A stretch of 64,000 bases of DNA from Hyphomicrobium_A sp963745205 (lineage in GTDB: Bacteria; Pseudomonadota; Alphaproteobacteria; Rhizobiales; Hyphomicrobiaceae). Each line of letters opens with the position of its first letter. Position 1 is the first letter of the stretch. Positions 24,824-33,377 of the stretch are shown here, in pieces. The notes under the pieces were generated by a model. That model saw only the letters and a list, made by a program, of their open reading frames with translations, ran no database searches and was not told the DNA's origin. A program made the translations under genes and the position numbers. The stretch spans positions 1 through 64,000 of the forward strand of contig CAVUWX010000020.1 in assembly GCA_963745205.1 (NCBI GenBank), in the 5' to 3' direction.

Positions 24824-25501
24824 TTGGCTCACACCGGAACGTCTGCGGCCCAGCACATGGACGCGATCTACCGCTACCAGCGCTACATCTACGACGTGAC
24901 GCGCAAATATTATCTCCTCGGCCGCGATCGCCTGCTCGCCGAGCTGCAGCCGCCGCCTGGCGGCAGCGTGCTGGAGATCGCGTGCGGAACCGGCCGCAAC
25001 CTCATCCTGGCCGCGCGGCACTACCCTGAGGTGCGCTTCTATGGGTTCGACATCTCGAGCGCCATGCTCGATACGGCTCGCGCCGCCATCGCCCGCAACG
25101 GCCTCTCCGACCGCATCAGCGTAGCCGCCGGCGACGCCGCCGAGTTCTCCGGGGAGCGGCTCTTTGGCGTACCCGCGTTCGACCGGGTGGCGATTTCCTA
25201 CGCCCTGTCGATGATCCCGCCGTGGCGCACGGCCTTGCAGCGCGGAACGGATGCGGTGGCTGCCGGCGGACGGCTGCATGTCGTCGACTTCGGCGAGCAG
25301 GAGCGGCTGCCACGCTGGTTCAGGAGCAGCTTGCGCGCTTGGCTCGCCAAGTTCTCGGTCGAGCCGCGCGCCGCGCTGCAATCCGAGCTTGCCTCTCTTG
25401 CAGCGCGTTCGGGCACGCAGCTCCGCTGCGAGCAGTTCTATGGGGGATACGCCACCTACGCCGTGCTGGAAAAGCCGCGCTGGCCGGTCAGTGGCCGGTG
25501 A
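24824..25501 (+). CDS. btaB: Diacylglyceryl-homoserine N-methyltransferase
   Basis: 225 residues from TTG 24824 (AAGGAG 10 nt upstream); ATG 24857 (MDAIYRYQRYIYDVTRKYY) is an alternative. A SAM methyltransferase with VLEIACGTGRNLILAAR and FYGFDISSAMLDTAR. BtaB adds three methyl groups to diacylglycerylhomoserine to finish the betaine lipid DGTS. The assignment rests on the family start YxYQRYIYDVTRKYYLLGRD and its position directly behind btaA. The 3' end overlaps the convergent DedA gene by 14 bp. Confidence 0.9.
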   Translation: MAHTGTSAAQHMDAIYRYQRYIYDVTRKYYLLGRDRLLAELQPPPGGSVLEIACGTGRNLILAARHYPEVRFYGFDISSAMLDTARAAIARNGLSDRISVAAGDAAEFSGERLFGVPAFDRVAISYALSMIPPWRTALQRGTDAVAAGGRLHVVDFGEQERLPRWFRSSLRAWLAKFSVEPRAALQSELASLAARSGTQLRCEQFYGGYATYAVLEKPRWPVSGR

Positions 25502-26006
25502 GCCATTTGAGGCCGAAGAAGCTCGGCGCGATCACGCCACCCGCCCAAAGGAAAGCCGAGGAGATGTTGGCGATCTGAAACGGGAGCTGCCGCATGGCGG
25601 CCATGCCCGCGATCACCGGAATGACGGCGCGAATGGGCCCGAAGAAATGGCCGAGGAACACGCCGAACACACCATACTTGTCGAAGAAGATTTGTCCGCG
25701 CCGCATCATGCCTGGGTAAGCGCGAAACGGCCAATAGCTGTTGATCGATTCCTTGAAGTAGAGCCCGATCCAATAGGAGGCTGAGTAGCCGAGCGCGCCA
25801 CCGAAGCCGGCTGCAATGACGATCGGCCAAACGTCGATGTCGCTGGCGCCGAGCAGGCCGCCGATGGTCACCAGAATGATTGTCGCCGGCAGCACCAGCG
25901 AGATGAAGGCAAGGCTCTCGCCGAACGCCAGCGCGAATGCGACGGGAGCCGCCCACGCCTGATGCGCTTGAACGAAGGCGACCACGGTGTTGACAAAGTC
26001 GTGCAT
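25488..26006 (-). CDS. DedA family inner-membrane protein
   Basis: About 172 residues if started at ATG 26006 (MHDFVNTVVAFVQ); in-frame starts at 26039 and 26117 extend it. Several membrane segments are visible (AFALAFGESLAFISLVLPATIIL, VIAAGFGGALGYSASYWIGL) with the family motif FLGHFFGPIRAVIPVIAGMAAM and a C-terminal helix. DedA proteins help recycle undecaprenyl phosphate and scramble lipids across the inner membrane. That fits the lipid-remodelling neighbours, although it lies convergent to btaB. Confidence 0.85.
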   Translation of the reverse strand: MHDFVNTVVAFVQAHQAWAAPVAFALAFGESLAFISLVLPATIILVTIGGLLGASDIDVWPIVIAAGFGGALGYSASYWIGLYFKESINSYWPFRAYPGMMRRGQIFFDKYGVFGVFLGHFFGPIRAVIPVIAGMAAMRQLPFQIANISSAFLWAGGVIAPSFFGLKWLTGH

Positions 26007-26126
26007 GGCTTCGGCTACGTCTTTCTGGCGATCGAGCATCCTGAGGCAGGCATTATGTGGTCCCGGAGACTGGGTAAGGGAAGGGCATTGTTCGGGGCAG
26101 CTTCGGCGGTGCACCAAGCCTTGGCT

Positions 26127-26579
26127 TCAGGCCTTCTTGCACCGCCGTTTCATCTCCGCCGCCAGCTCGCGTGAAACCTCGCCGGAAAGCATGATGCCTC
26201 GGGACACCTGGGCCGGCGTCAGGTTGGTGCCCTCCGGTCCATGCAGCACCCCCGGCGCCCTGTCCGCCTCGTCGCGTCCGTGCGCAAGCTCCTCGCAAGT
26301 CAACTCCTTCTTCTTGTTCTTGAGCGCGAACAGGCGCACGCCCGAAGCGTAAGCTTCTGCGGGCGGGTGCGCTGCGATCCAGGCACGATCCTTATCGTCG
26401 ACGAGATAGCGCAGCGTCTTCTGGCGGCGGTCGACGCAATCGGGCGAATCGTCGACGCAGGTGAGCCCCGAGTTCGGCCCGGCCGAGTCGGGTCCCCCGC
26501 ATGCGGGAAGCGCTAAAGGTGCGATGAGCAGGAGGAAAAAGGGCGGTCTCTGGCGTCGGCGGCGGTCGAAAAGCATCAT
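26127..26579 (-). CDS. Putative lipoprotein
   Basis: 150 residues from ATG 26579. A basic start (MMLFDRRRRQRPP) and hydrophobic segment end in the lipobox LALPACGG, so lipidation at Cys is expected. The mature part has two Cys in GLTCVDDSPDCVDRR and a helical C-terminus (LTPAQVSRGIMLSGEVSRELAAEMKRRC). Family unknown. Divergent from the quinone oxidoreductase. Confidence 0.6.
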   Translation of the reverse strand: MMLFDRRRRQRPPFFLLLIAPLALPACGGPDSAGPNSGLTCVDDSPDCVDRRQKTLRYLVDDKDRAWIAAHPPAEAYASGVRLFALKNKKKELTCEELAHGRDEADRAPGVLHGPEGTNLTPAQVSRGIMLSGEVSRELAAEMKRRCKKA

Positions 26580-26677
26580 CGTTCCCTTGTCGGCGCGCGG
26601 CAACAGCCCGTAGAAGGCCAGCGTGGCCGCGTCAAGGCGAAACGAAGCACGACCGGCCGCAAGAGTTCAGGAGAGGG

Positions 26678-27658
26678 ATGACCATGGCGCACGCAATCCG
26701 CATCCACGCCTACGGCGGGCCAGAAGCGCTCCAATGGGATCAGGTCGAGGTCGGCGATCCGGGCCCCGGCGAGGTGCGCTTGCGCCAAAGTGCCGTCGGT
26801 CTCAACTACATAGACACCTACCACCGCACCGGTCACTACAAGCTTGAGAGTCTTCCCGCGGTGATCGGCATGGAGGGCGCCGGCACGGTCGAGGCGGTCG
26901 GCCCGGGCGTGACCGACCTCCAGCCCGGCGACCGCGTGGCCTACGCGGGCGTGCTCGGCGGCTACGCGGACGTGCGGCTCATCGCGGCGGACCGCCTCGT
27001 GAAGGTGCCGGGGAGCATCGACGAGAAGACCGCCGCCGCCATGATGTTGCAGGGCATGACCGTGCGCTATCTCCTGCGCGAGACCTACCCCTGCACACCG
27101 ACGACGGTCATGCTGTTCCACGCGGCGGCGGGTGGCGTTGGCCTCATCGCGTGCCAGTGGGCGCGCGCGATCCGCGCGACCATGATCGGCACCGTGGGCT
27201 CGGATCAAAAGGCGCGGCTCGCGCAAGAGTACGGCTGCACGCACGTCATCAACTATCGCACTGAGGACTACGTCGCGCGGGTGAAGGAGATCACGGGCGG
27301 CAAAGGCTGCGACGTCGTCTACGACTCGGTCGGCAAGGACACCTTCCCTTCATCACTCGACTGCCTCAAGCCCAAAGGGTTGTGGGTGAGCTTTGGCAGC
27401 GCATCGGGACCGGTGCCGCCATTCGAGATCGCCCTTCTCTCGGCCAAGGGTTCGCTCTACGCGACGCGCCCCACGCTCATGACCTACACCGCGCGCCGCG
27501 CCGATCTTCTCGCCAACGCGGCCGAGTTGTTCGACATGGTCGGGAAAGGCGCGGTCAAGATCGTCGTCAACAACACCTATCCGCTGCGCGAGGCGGCATC
27601 CGCGCACCGCGATCTGGAAGCGCGCAAGACGACAGGATCGGTCGTGCTGATCCCGTGA
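26678..27658 (+). CDS. NADPH:quinone oxidoreductase (zinc-independent MDR family)
   Basis: 326 residues. The MDR/GroES-like domain reads NYIDTYHRTGHYK and VIGMEGAGTVEAVGPGV, and the Rossmann domain has AAAGGVGLIACQWARA and GSDQKARLAQEYGCTHVINY. The zinc-ligand cysteines of alcohol dehydrogenases are absent, as in Qor. It reduces quinones or other reactive carbonyls with NADPH. Start ATG 26678; ATG 26684 is 6 nt later. Confidence 0.9.
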   Translation: MTMAHAIRIHAYGGPEALQWDQVEVGDPGPGEVRLRQSAVGLNYIDTYHRTGHYKLESLPAVIGMEGAGTVEAVGPGVTDLQPGDRVAYAGVLGGYADVRLIAADRLVKVPGSIDEKTAAAMMLQGMTVRYLLRETYPCTPTTVMLFHAAAGGVGLIACQWARAIRATMIGTVGSDQKARLAQEYGCTHVINYRTEDYVARVKEITGGKGCDVVYDSVGKDTFPSSLDCLKPKGLWVSFGSASGPVPPFEIALLSAKGSLYATRPTLMTYTARRADLLANAAELFDMVGKGAVKIVVNNTYPLREAASAHRDLEARKTTGSVVLIP

Positions 27659-27947
27659 AGATGGCCTTTTGTGCAGTATGGTTAGTCCGCCGTAACCATG
27701 ACCATGAAGGCGTCCTTGCGGCGTGCGCTGAAGCGGATCGATTGCGCCACTTTGATGCGATTGCGCGCGCCGGTGTTCATTCTTGGATGGCATGCGCGCC
27801 TTAGCCTCGGCTTGCAGGTTTACGGGTTTTCATCGGCTCGCTGACATTGTTCTCTCTGCTGCTCGAGGGAGCGGCACAACGAGAGGCGGCAGCGGCACCA
27901 CTGACCGGACCCCCAAAGCAACCAAGGTGCGCAAACGGGAAGCGGTA

Positions 27948-28217
27948 ATGGCACGGCTTGATCTGATCTCGCACGGCGTCGAGGATAACGCCCCCCACGG
28001 CGGCACGCCCGACGCCTTGTTTGAACTCGGCCTCAACTACTGCGTGGGCCGCGACGTCGACATCGACCTCATCGAAGCGCACAAGTGGTTCAACCTCGCG
28101 GCCCTGCGCGGCAACGAGGATGCAAAGCGCTATCGGCTCGAGATTGCGCGGGAGATGTCGCGAGACGATATTTCGCGTGCGCAGAAGCTCGCACGTGAAT
28201 GGATCGGGACGCACTGA
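27948..28217 (+). CDS. Short Sel1-like repeat protein
   Basis: 89 residues from ATG 27948. One Sel1-type helical repeat is visible: DALFELGLNYCVGRDVDIDLIEAHKWFNLAALRGNEDAKRYRLEIA. It resembles the final repeat of longer Sel1 proteins such as that at 37258-38283. It probably mediates protein contacts; it has no signal peptide and so should be cytoplasmic. Confidence 0.7.
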   Translation: MARLDLISHGVEDNAPHGGTPDALFELGLNYCVGRDVDIDLIEAHKWFNLAALRGNEDAKRYRLEIAREMSRDDISRAQKLAREWIGTH

Positions 28218-28236
28218 GCATGCGCTCCCGAACCAG

Positions 28237-28806
28237 CTAGCAATCTCCGAAGAATGAACTCAAGCACTTCCACGTCTTCGAGGCCGCGTGCCCGATGGCG
28301 CTGCCGGTCGTCTGCACCGTCTTCGTCACGGCATCGCCGGCCTTCTTTAGGCCTTCGCCGGTGTCCTTGGCGGCCTTGTCGGCGAACCCCCCGACGGTAT
28401 TGGGTGCGGGTTGCGGAGCTATAGGCGGCGGGGGAGCGCCTTCGGTCAGCGCAGGTGGCGAGGCAACGGCGGGTGGAGGCGCCGCTGGCGGAGCCGTTTC
28501 CGGCATGGGCGGCGTGCCGGGCTCGTCCGTCGGGAACATCACGGTCTTCACCTTTCCTTCGCACGGCTCCGTGGTCGTGCGGCTGACGCTGCAGCTTGCG
28601 TGGCCGCCACTCTGCGCAAGCTGGGTGATGCACAGCATCTGCCCGCGCGAGGATCGCGCCGCCACGCTGGTGTCTCCGCCGATGATGCAGCGGTACTTGG
28701 CGTCGGGTCCGGTGCAGGTCACGCAATAGTCCTGCGCGGACGCACCTAAGGCCAACCCGCCGAGGAGAATAGCGGTGATGCCGGTGCTGATTGTCGTTGC
28801 ACGCAT
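28237..28806 (-). CDS. Secreted Cys-rich, Pro-rich protein
   Basis: 189 residues from ATG 28806. The signal peptide ends at ALGASAQ. The N-terminal part has Cys pairs (DYCVTCTG, YRCIIGG, QMLCITQ, ASCSVS, EPCEGK), followed by a long Pro/Ala linker and a helical tail (GGFADKAAKDTGEGLKKAGDAV) ending in WKCLSSFFGDC. Seven or more Cys suggest disulfide bonds in the periplasm. No family is recognised. Confidence 0.6.
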   Translation of the reverse strand: MRATTISTGITAILLGGLALGASAQDYCVTCTGPDAKYRCIIGGDTSVAARSSRGQMLCITQLAQSGGHASCSVSRTTTEPCEGKVKTVMFPTDEPGTPPMPETAPPAAPPPAVASPPALTEGAPPPPIAPQPAPNTVGGFADKAAKDTGEGLKKAGDAVTKTVQTTGSAIGHAASKTWKCLSSFFGDC

Positions 28807-28923
28807 TCCGCTGCCATCAGCGTTGCTTGGCTTCTTGGTCCCGAGGCAATGACGATGCGATCCGCAGCGGGCTCCGTCAAGGGCTGGCGCCATAGCCAGC
28901 GCCCACGCTACGCCGGGTGCGGC

Positions 28924-28952
28924 TTGCCAGCGCCAACTCCCGCCTCTATTAG
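28924..28952 (+). promoter_or_regulatory. Sigma70-type promoter of tRNA-Ser
   Basis: TTGCCA (28924-28929) and TATTAG (28947-28952) are spaced by exactly 17 bp and end 15 bp before the mature tRNA. The GC-rich discriminator (GGGGCTCCC) is typical of stable-RNA promoters under stringent control. Confidence 0.6.
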
Positions 28953-28967
28953 GGGGCTCCCGCCAGA

Positions 28968-29060
28968 GGAGACGTGGCCGAGTGGCTGAAGGCGGCGGTT
29001 TGCTAAACCGTTATACGCTGTAAAGGCGTATCGAGGGTTCGAATCCCTCCGTCTCCGCCA
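28968..29060 (+). tRNA. tRNA-Ser (anticodon GCT)
   Basis: A class II tRNA. The acceptor stem GGAGACG pairs with CGTCTCC, followed by G and an encoded CCA. The D-arm is TGGCCGAGTGGCTGAAGG. The anticodon loop TTTGCTAAA gives GCT (29002-29004), reading AGC/AGU serine codons. A long variable arm (TACGCTGTAAAGGCGTA) and the T-arm GGGTTCGAATCCC complete it. Confidence 0.97.
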
Positions 29061-29341
29061 CATTTTGCGCGCTGCTCGCCTGCGACTCCTGCGCGTAGCC
29101 CCGACCGATCGGCGGAATTTTTCGATCCTCCTTGGCGGCAAGAAAGGAGCCGAGGGCCCCGAGAGCTTCCTCGTTCTCGTCCAGCGGCTCCGCAGCGCGT
29201 CGACCGCGTCCCCCTCGTCCCCGCCCCGCATTGTTCTCATGCCATCGGCGCTTCACCGTTGACCCCCATCAATGCGACGCCGAGACATCGGAAGGATCGT
29301 TGGGTCAACAGACGCCGGTAAGCTCCTGCGGAGGACATACG

Positions 29342-29905
29342 ATGAAGAGACGAAATGCAATTGCAGCGCTCGCTGCTCTCTCGATCAGCCTATTCACGAT
29401 CGTACCGGCCAGCATCGCCCAGCAGCCGGAGGGCGGTCAGGGCCCGCGGCCGGAGATGGGAATGATGGGCCCTGGGATGATGGGACCGGGCATGACGGGC
29501 CAGGGTATGGGCCGCGGCGGGATGATGGGCATGATGGGCGGCGGCTGTCCGATGATGGAAATGATGGGGAGGAACGGCGCCGCGCCATCTTTCGCGGAGG
29601 GGCGCATCGCATTCATCAAAGCCGAGCTTGCCGTTACGGATGGCCAGAACAGCGTTTGGGAAGCGTATGCCGCAGCGCTCCGCAAGAATCTCGAAAGCAT
29701 GCAGAGCATGCACAAGACGATGATGAGCGCCGCATCGCCGGTCAATCCCGTTGAACGGCTCGATCTCCACATCTCGATGATGGATTCGCGGCTTCAATCG
29801 CTGAAGGAGGTCAAGCCTGCATTGGCGGCTCTCTATGCCGCTCTCAGCGACGACCAGAAGAAGAAGGCAGACGACCTTCTCACCGGCATGGGTTGCATGA
29901 TGTGA
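29342..29905 (+). CDS. Spy/CpxP-like (LTxxQ) periplasmic protein with Met-rich segment
   Basis: 187 residues from ATG 29342 (GGAGGAC upstream). A signal peptide is followed by a striking Met/Gly repeat region (residues about 35-75, MMGPGMMGPGMTGQGM and similar), then an all-helical domain ending LYAALSDDQKKKADDLLTGMG, which matches the LTxxQ pattern of Spy/CpxP. Such proteins act as ATP-independent periplasmic chaperones or metal-stress sensors. The Met clusters suggest Cu(I) or Ag(I) binding (inference). Confidence 0.75.
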   Translation: MKRRNAIAALAALSISLFTIVPASIAQQPEGGQGPRPEMGMMGPGMMGPGMTGQGMGRGGMMGMMGGGCPMMEMMGRNGAAPSFAEGRIAFIKAELAVTDGQNSVWEAYAAALRKNLESMQSMHKTMMSAASPVNPVERLDLHISMMDSRLQSLKEVKPALAALYAALSDDQKKKADDLLTGMGCMM

Positions 29906-29985
29906 CCGCGCGGCCCAACAGTCCACTGTTGGTGCATCCCATTGAGCGCGCCGGTTTGAAATGGATGTTTGTAAGTCGTGGTCCG

Positions 29986-30216
29986 CTACGGACGCACATG
30001 TGTGCGTTCAGGCGCCGGAAGAGGATCGTTGCACGGCGCTGGCGAAGCCGGGTCGCCGCACGCCTTGGGCGCCGCGCGCTGCGCCTCGAGCCGCTTCTCC
30101 ACGTCGGCGATCTCAACGAGCAGCTTGAGCATGGATCTCGGCAGCGGCTGCCACGTGGTGTCCGACAACGGATCACCGCTGAGGCCGAACGCCTTTGCCA
30201 GCGTAGATCTCGCCAT
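29986..30216 (-). CDS. Small protein of unknown function
   Basis: 76 residues from ATG 30216: MARSTLAKAFGLSGDPLSDT, then a helix SMLKLLVEIADVEKRLEAQRAA and a Pro/Cys-containing tail. Codon use looks coding, but there is no recognised family and no clear ribosome binding site. Confidence 0.35.
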   Translation of the reverse strand: MARSTLAKAFGLSGDPLSDTTWQPLPRSMLKLLVEIADVEKRLEAQRAAPKACGDPASPAPCNDPLPAPERTHVRP

Positions 30217-30532
30217 CGATGTCTCTCGCTTGCGGCGATTCACGGCGCCGCAGTTCTCACGCGCGCAGCATTTTAGGCGGTTGGTTCTCAATAATGCGTA
30301 GCGACGCTGCCCACAGCCGCAATGCCGTGATTTACGCAAATGAAACCATGGAGCGGCTGCTGGGGGCGAACAACAGTGGAAAGACCTTAGGTTTGATGCA
30401 CGATTAGGCATTCCCGCCTTTCCAAGAAACGACTTTTCTATCGTAATCTGAGATCCTACATTTGCTGTACGAGCGAACGATTGCGCTCGAGCGCAGGTTC
30501 CCTCGTTGCTGGCGTGTAGCCGGTGATCTGCG
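30217..30532. other. 316-bp intergenic region before the cyclopropane synthase gene
   Basis: No supported gene. Composition is more AT-rich than the surroundings, especially 30400-30470. It presumably carries the promoter of the downstream lipid gene; no clear consensus element was seen. Confidence 0.4.
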
Positions 30533-31817
30533 ATGGAAAAGTTGCTGGTCGCGTTATTTTCGCGGTGTGTCGTGCGCGGCGCCCTGACCGTGGAGACGGC
30601 CCGCGGCAAGAAGCTCATGTTCGGGGACGGCACCGGCGACGAGGTGCGCATCCGCCTCACGGACGTCAGCGCCGAGCGCTCGCTCGTCGTCAATCCTGAG
30701 CTGCGCGTGGGCGAGCTGTTCATGGATGGGCGCCTCGTAGTCGAGCAGGGCACCATCTTCGATTTCCTTGCGCTCGTGCTGCGCGATCCCGCTCCGCCTT
30801 CGCTGCCCCTGCGCCTCGTCAAGGATGTGCGCATGATGAAGCGCAGCTTCCTGAGCTGGAATAATCCCTGGCGTGCACGCCGCAACGTCGCCCACCATTA
30901 CGACCTCGATCATCGGCTCTACCGGCTCTTTCTCGATGCAGACTACCAGTATAGCTGCGCCTACTTCGAATGGCCGGGCATTACGCTGGAGGAGGCCCAG
31001 CTCGCCAAGAAGCGACTCATCACCGCAAAGCTCGTGGTCGAGCCGGACAGCCGCGTTCTCGACATCGGCTCCGGCTGGGGCGGGCTCGGGCTTTACATCA
31101 AGGAGATCGGCGGCGCCGCGGACGTGCTTGGCATCACGCTGTCGATCGAGCAGCTCGAGGTAGCAAGCGCGCGCGCACGCGAACGCGGCCTGCAGGAACT
31201 CAGTTCGCTTCGATCTGCAGGACTACCGCGACGTGAAGGGAGCCTTCGACCGCATCGTGTCGGTCGGCATGTTCGAGCACGTCGGCACGCGCTTCTACCG
31301 CACCTATTTCGGCAAGTGCCGTGAGCTGCTGAAGCCCGACGGGGTCATGCTTCTGCACACCATCGGCCTCATGGACGGGCCCTGGTATCCCAACCCGTGG
31401 CTCGAGAAGTACATCTTCCCCGGCGGGCAGCTCCCCGCGCTTTCCGAGATCGCGCCCGCGATCGAGCGCTCGGGGCTCATCGTCACCGACGTCGAATGTC
31501 TGCGCCTGCACTATGCGGAGACACTTGCCGAGTGGCGCCGGCGGTTCTTGGCGCGCCGCGCCGAGGCGCTCGCCCTCTACGACGAGCGCTTTTGCCGGAT
31601 GTGGGAGTTCTATCTTTCCTCCTGCGAGGCGGCGTTCCGCTTCCAGGGCGTGGCCGTGTTCCAAGTGCAGTGTGCGCGCCGCCAGGACGCCGTCCCACGC
31701 ACCCGCGACTACATCGCCGAGCGCATGCACGATCTGCGGATGCGCGAGACGCAACTGGTGGCCGGGGCGGATCGGGGGACCGTCGAGCCGCTACCGCGGC
31801 GCGCGCAACGAAATTGA
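30533..31817 (+). pseudogene. Cyclopropane-fatty-acyl-phospholipid synthase, frameshifted near 31202
   Basis: CFA synthase methylenates cis double bonds of membrane phospholipid acyl chains with SAM. The first frame carries YFEWPGITLEEAQLAKKRLI and the SAM motif VLDIGSGWGGLGLYI up to RERGLQE. A second frame carries VRFDLQDYRDVKGAFDRIVS, GMFEHVG, EKYIFPGGQLPALSEI, HYAETLAEWRRRF and YLSSCEAAFR to 31817. Removing one base (A31202 in CTCAGTTCGC) fuses them into about 427 residues of normal length with all motifs. As sequenced, the first frame would give a truncated protein lacking the active-site loop. Confidence 0.85.
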
Positions 31818-32112
31818 AGGCCCATCGACGGCTGTAGCCGGCGGCGAGGCGGCCGGCGTTCCAAATTTGCAACTGGCGGGCGTTCGAACGCTTCCCTGCC
31901 CGTGGGCGATTTTGCCGCAATCGTACGCCGCTCGATCGGCACCCCCGCGCATTGCCCGCCGCTATCTGATAGAACAGGCCATTGACGAGGACGCGCGGGG
32001 GCCCTTGGTTAGGGTAGGCGCGTCTTCGCAATGCGGGCGGCGCGGGGGAATGGGGACGGGCAGCCGGGATCTTGAAAGGCGCCTCCTCCGCAACACGGCA
32101 AGGGAGCAGGCC

Positions 32113-32211
32113 ATGGACGAGCTGATCGCCAATATTGGACTGTACGCGCTCGCCGCTTTCGGCGCAGGCTTCGTGCTGGCGTGGATCGCGTGCGCGCGAG
32201 CGGACGGCTGA
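32113..32211 (+). CDS. Small membrane protein (32 residues)
   Basis: MDELIANIGLYALAAFGAGF and on is a single transmembrane helix ending in ACARADG. AGGGAG precedes the ATG. It resembles the membrane anchor of the next gene (ALFALAAAFFFGAVLGCG), 49 bp downstream, and may be a partner or a duplicated anchor. Short, so uncertain. Confidence 0.4.
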   Translation: MDELIANIGLYALAAFGAGFVLAWIACARADG

Positions 32212-32260
32212 ACGCTGACAAAAACAGGGTGGACTTGGAGTGTTGTTGGGGAGTTGACGG

Positions 32261-33346
32261 ATGACGGAGGTACTTTGGCAGGCCCTGTTTGCGCTGGCCG
32301 CGGCATTCTTTTTTGGCGCCGTACTCGGCTGCGGCTTGAAGCGGCGCTTTTACTACGGACGCAGCGCCAAGACCGCCCCCAACCCGGCTGCCGTCTCGCC
32401 CAGCATGGCGGTAAAGCCCGACGCTTCCCAGCCCAAGGTCGAAGTCGGCGAGCGTCCCACGCAGGTCGGCGACCGGTTCGAGCGCTCGCTCAGCGTCAAG
32501 CCGCGCGAATCTGCGACCGCAGCACCCGTCGTGGCGCAGCCGGCTAAAGTCGAGCCCGTGAAGTCGCCGGCGCAGGTCGCACCACAGCCGCCTCCTCGCC
32601 CAGCACCATCGCCTGCCGCTGCACCCCTCAAGGCCGAGGAGGGCGGAGCGGCCCCGAGCGACGACCTCACCCGCATCCGCGGCATCGATCCCATACTGCG
32701 GCGCCGCCTCAAAGACCTCGGCATCCGCCGCTTTGACGACGTGGCGCGCCTCACCGCGGCCGACGTCAAGGGCCTCAACGAGACGCTCGACCTCAAGGGC
32801 CGCATCGACGAGGAGAACTGGACCGGGCAGGCTCAAATCCTGGCGACGGGCGGCGAGACCTACTACTCGCGCCGCCGCGACCGCGGCGTGCCAATGCCCG
32901 AGGCCGTGTCGCCGACAGCACCGGCCCCCGCGATGGAGGCGGCCAAGCCAGCCGCACCACCGCTCGCCGCCCCGAAGCCGACTCCCGTCGCCATGGCCGC
33001 GCGGGCCACCAGCACTGCCGAAGGCGTGGCCGCGAGCGACTTTTCGCATCTGCGCTCCGTGCGCTCGGAGGCATTGCGCGGCGAGGACAGCGCGCGCGGT
33101 AGCGCCCGCAACGCCGGCGATATCGACGATCTGAAGCGCATCCGCGGCATCGGCGTGTTGATCGAGAAGAAGCTCAACTCGCTCGGCATCACTCAGTACG
33201 AGCAGGTCGCCAACTGGACCGGCGCGGACATCGAGCGCATCAGCCGCATCCTCGACTTCAAGGGCCGCATCGAGCGCGAGCACTGGATCGAGCAGGCCCG
33301 CATCCTGGCGACCGGAGGGCAGACCGAGTTCTCGCGCCGCGGTTAG
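32261..33346 (+). CDS. Membrane-anchored protein with two helix-hairpin-helix (NDUFAF/L21-type) domains
   Basis: 361 residues: an N-terminal anchor (LFALAAAFFFGAVLGCGLKRRF), a Pro/Ala linker, a first domain (DDLTRIRGIDPILRRRLKDLGIRRFDDVARLTAADVKGLNETLDLKGRIDEENW), a second linker, and a second copy (DDLKRIRGIGVLIEKKLNSLGITQYEQVANWTGADIERISRILDFKGRIEREHW). Each copy ends in WxxQAxILATGG. The RIRGIG start is a helix-hairpin-helix. This unit is found at the end of some alphaproteobacterial complex I- or ribosome-associated proteins. DNA or RNA contact at the membrane is inference. Confidence 0.7.
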   Translation: MTEVLWQALFALAAAFFFGAVLGCGLKRRFYYGRSAKTAPNPAAVSPSMAVKPDASQPKVEVGERPTQVGDRFERSLSVKPRESATAAPVVAQPAKVEPVKSPAQVAPQPPPRPAPSPAAAPLKAEEGGAAPSDDLTRIRGIDPILRRRLKDLGIRRFDDVARLTAADVKGLNETLDLKGRIDEENWTGQAQILATGGETYYSRRRDRGVPMPEAVSPTAPAPAMEAAKPAAPPLAAPKPTPVAMAARATSTAEGVAASDFSHLRSVRSEALRGEDSARGSARNAGDIDDLKRIRGIGVLIEKKLNSLGITQYEQVANWTGADIERISRILDFKGRIEREHWIEQARILATGGQTEFSRRG

Positions 33347-33377
33347 CGGCCGGCCGCCGGTTTCGCGCTGATTTCGC

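Noticed and set aside
28908..29256. Minus-strand open frames containing GFEPSI or RDSNPRY-type strings
   Set aside because: They are antisense translations of the tRNA-Ser gene, a common annotation artefact.
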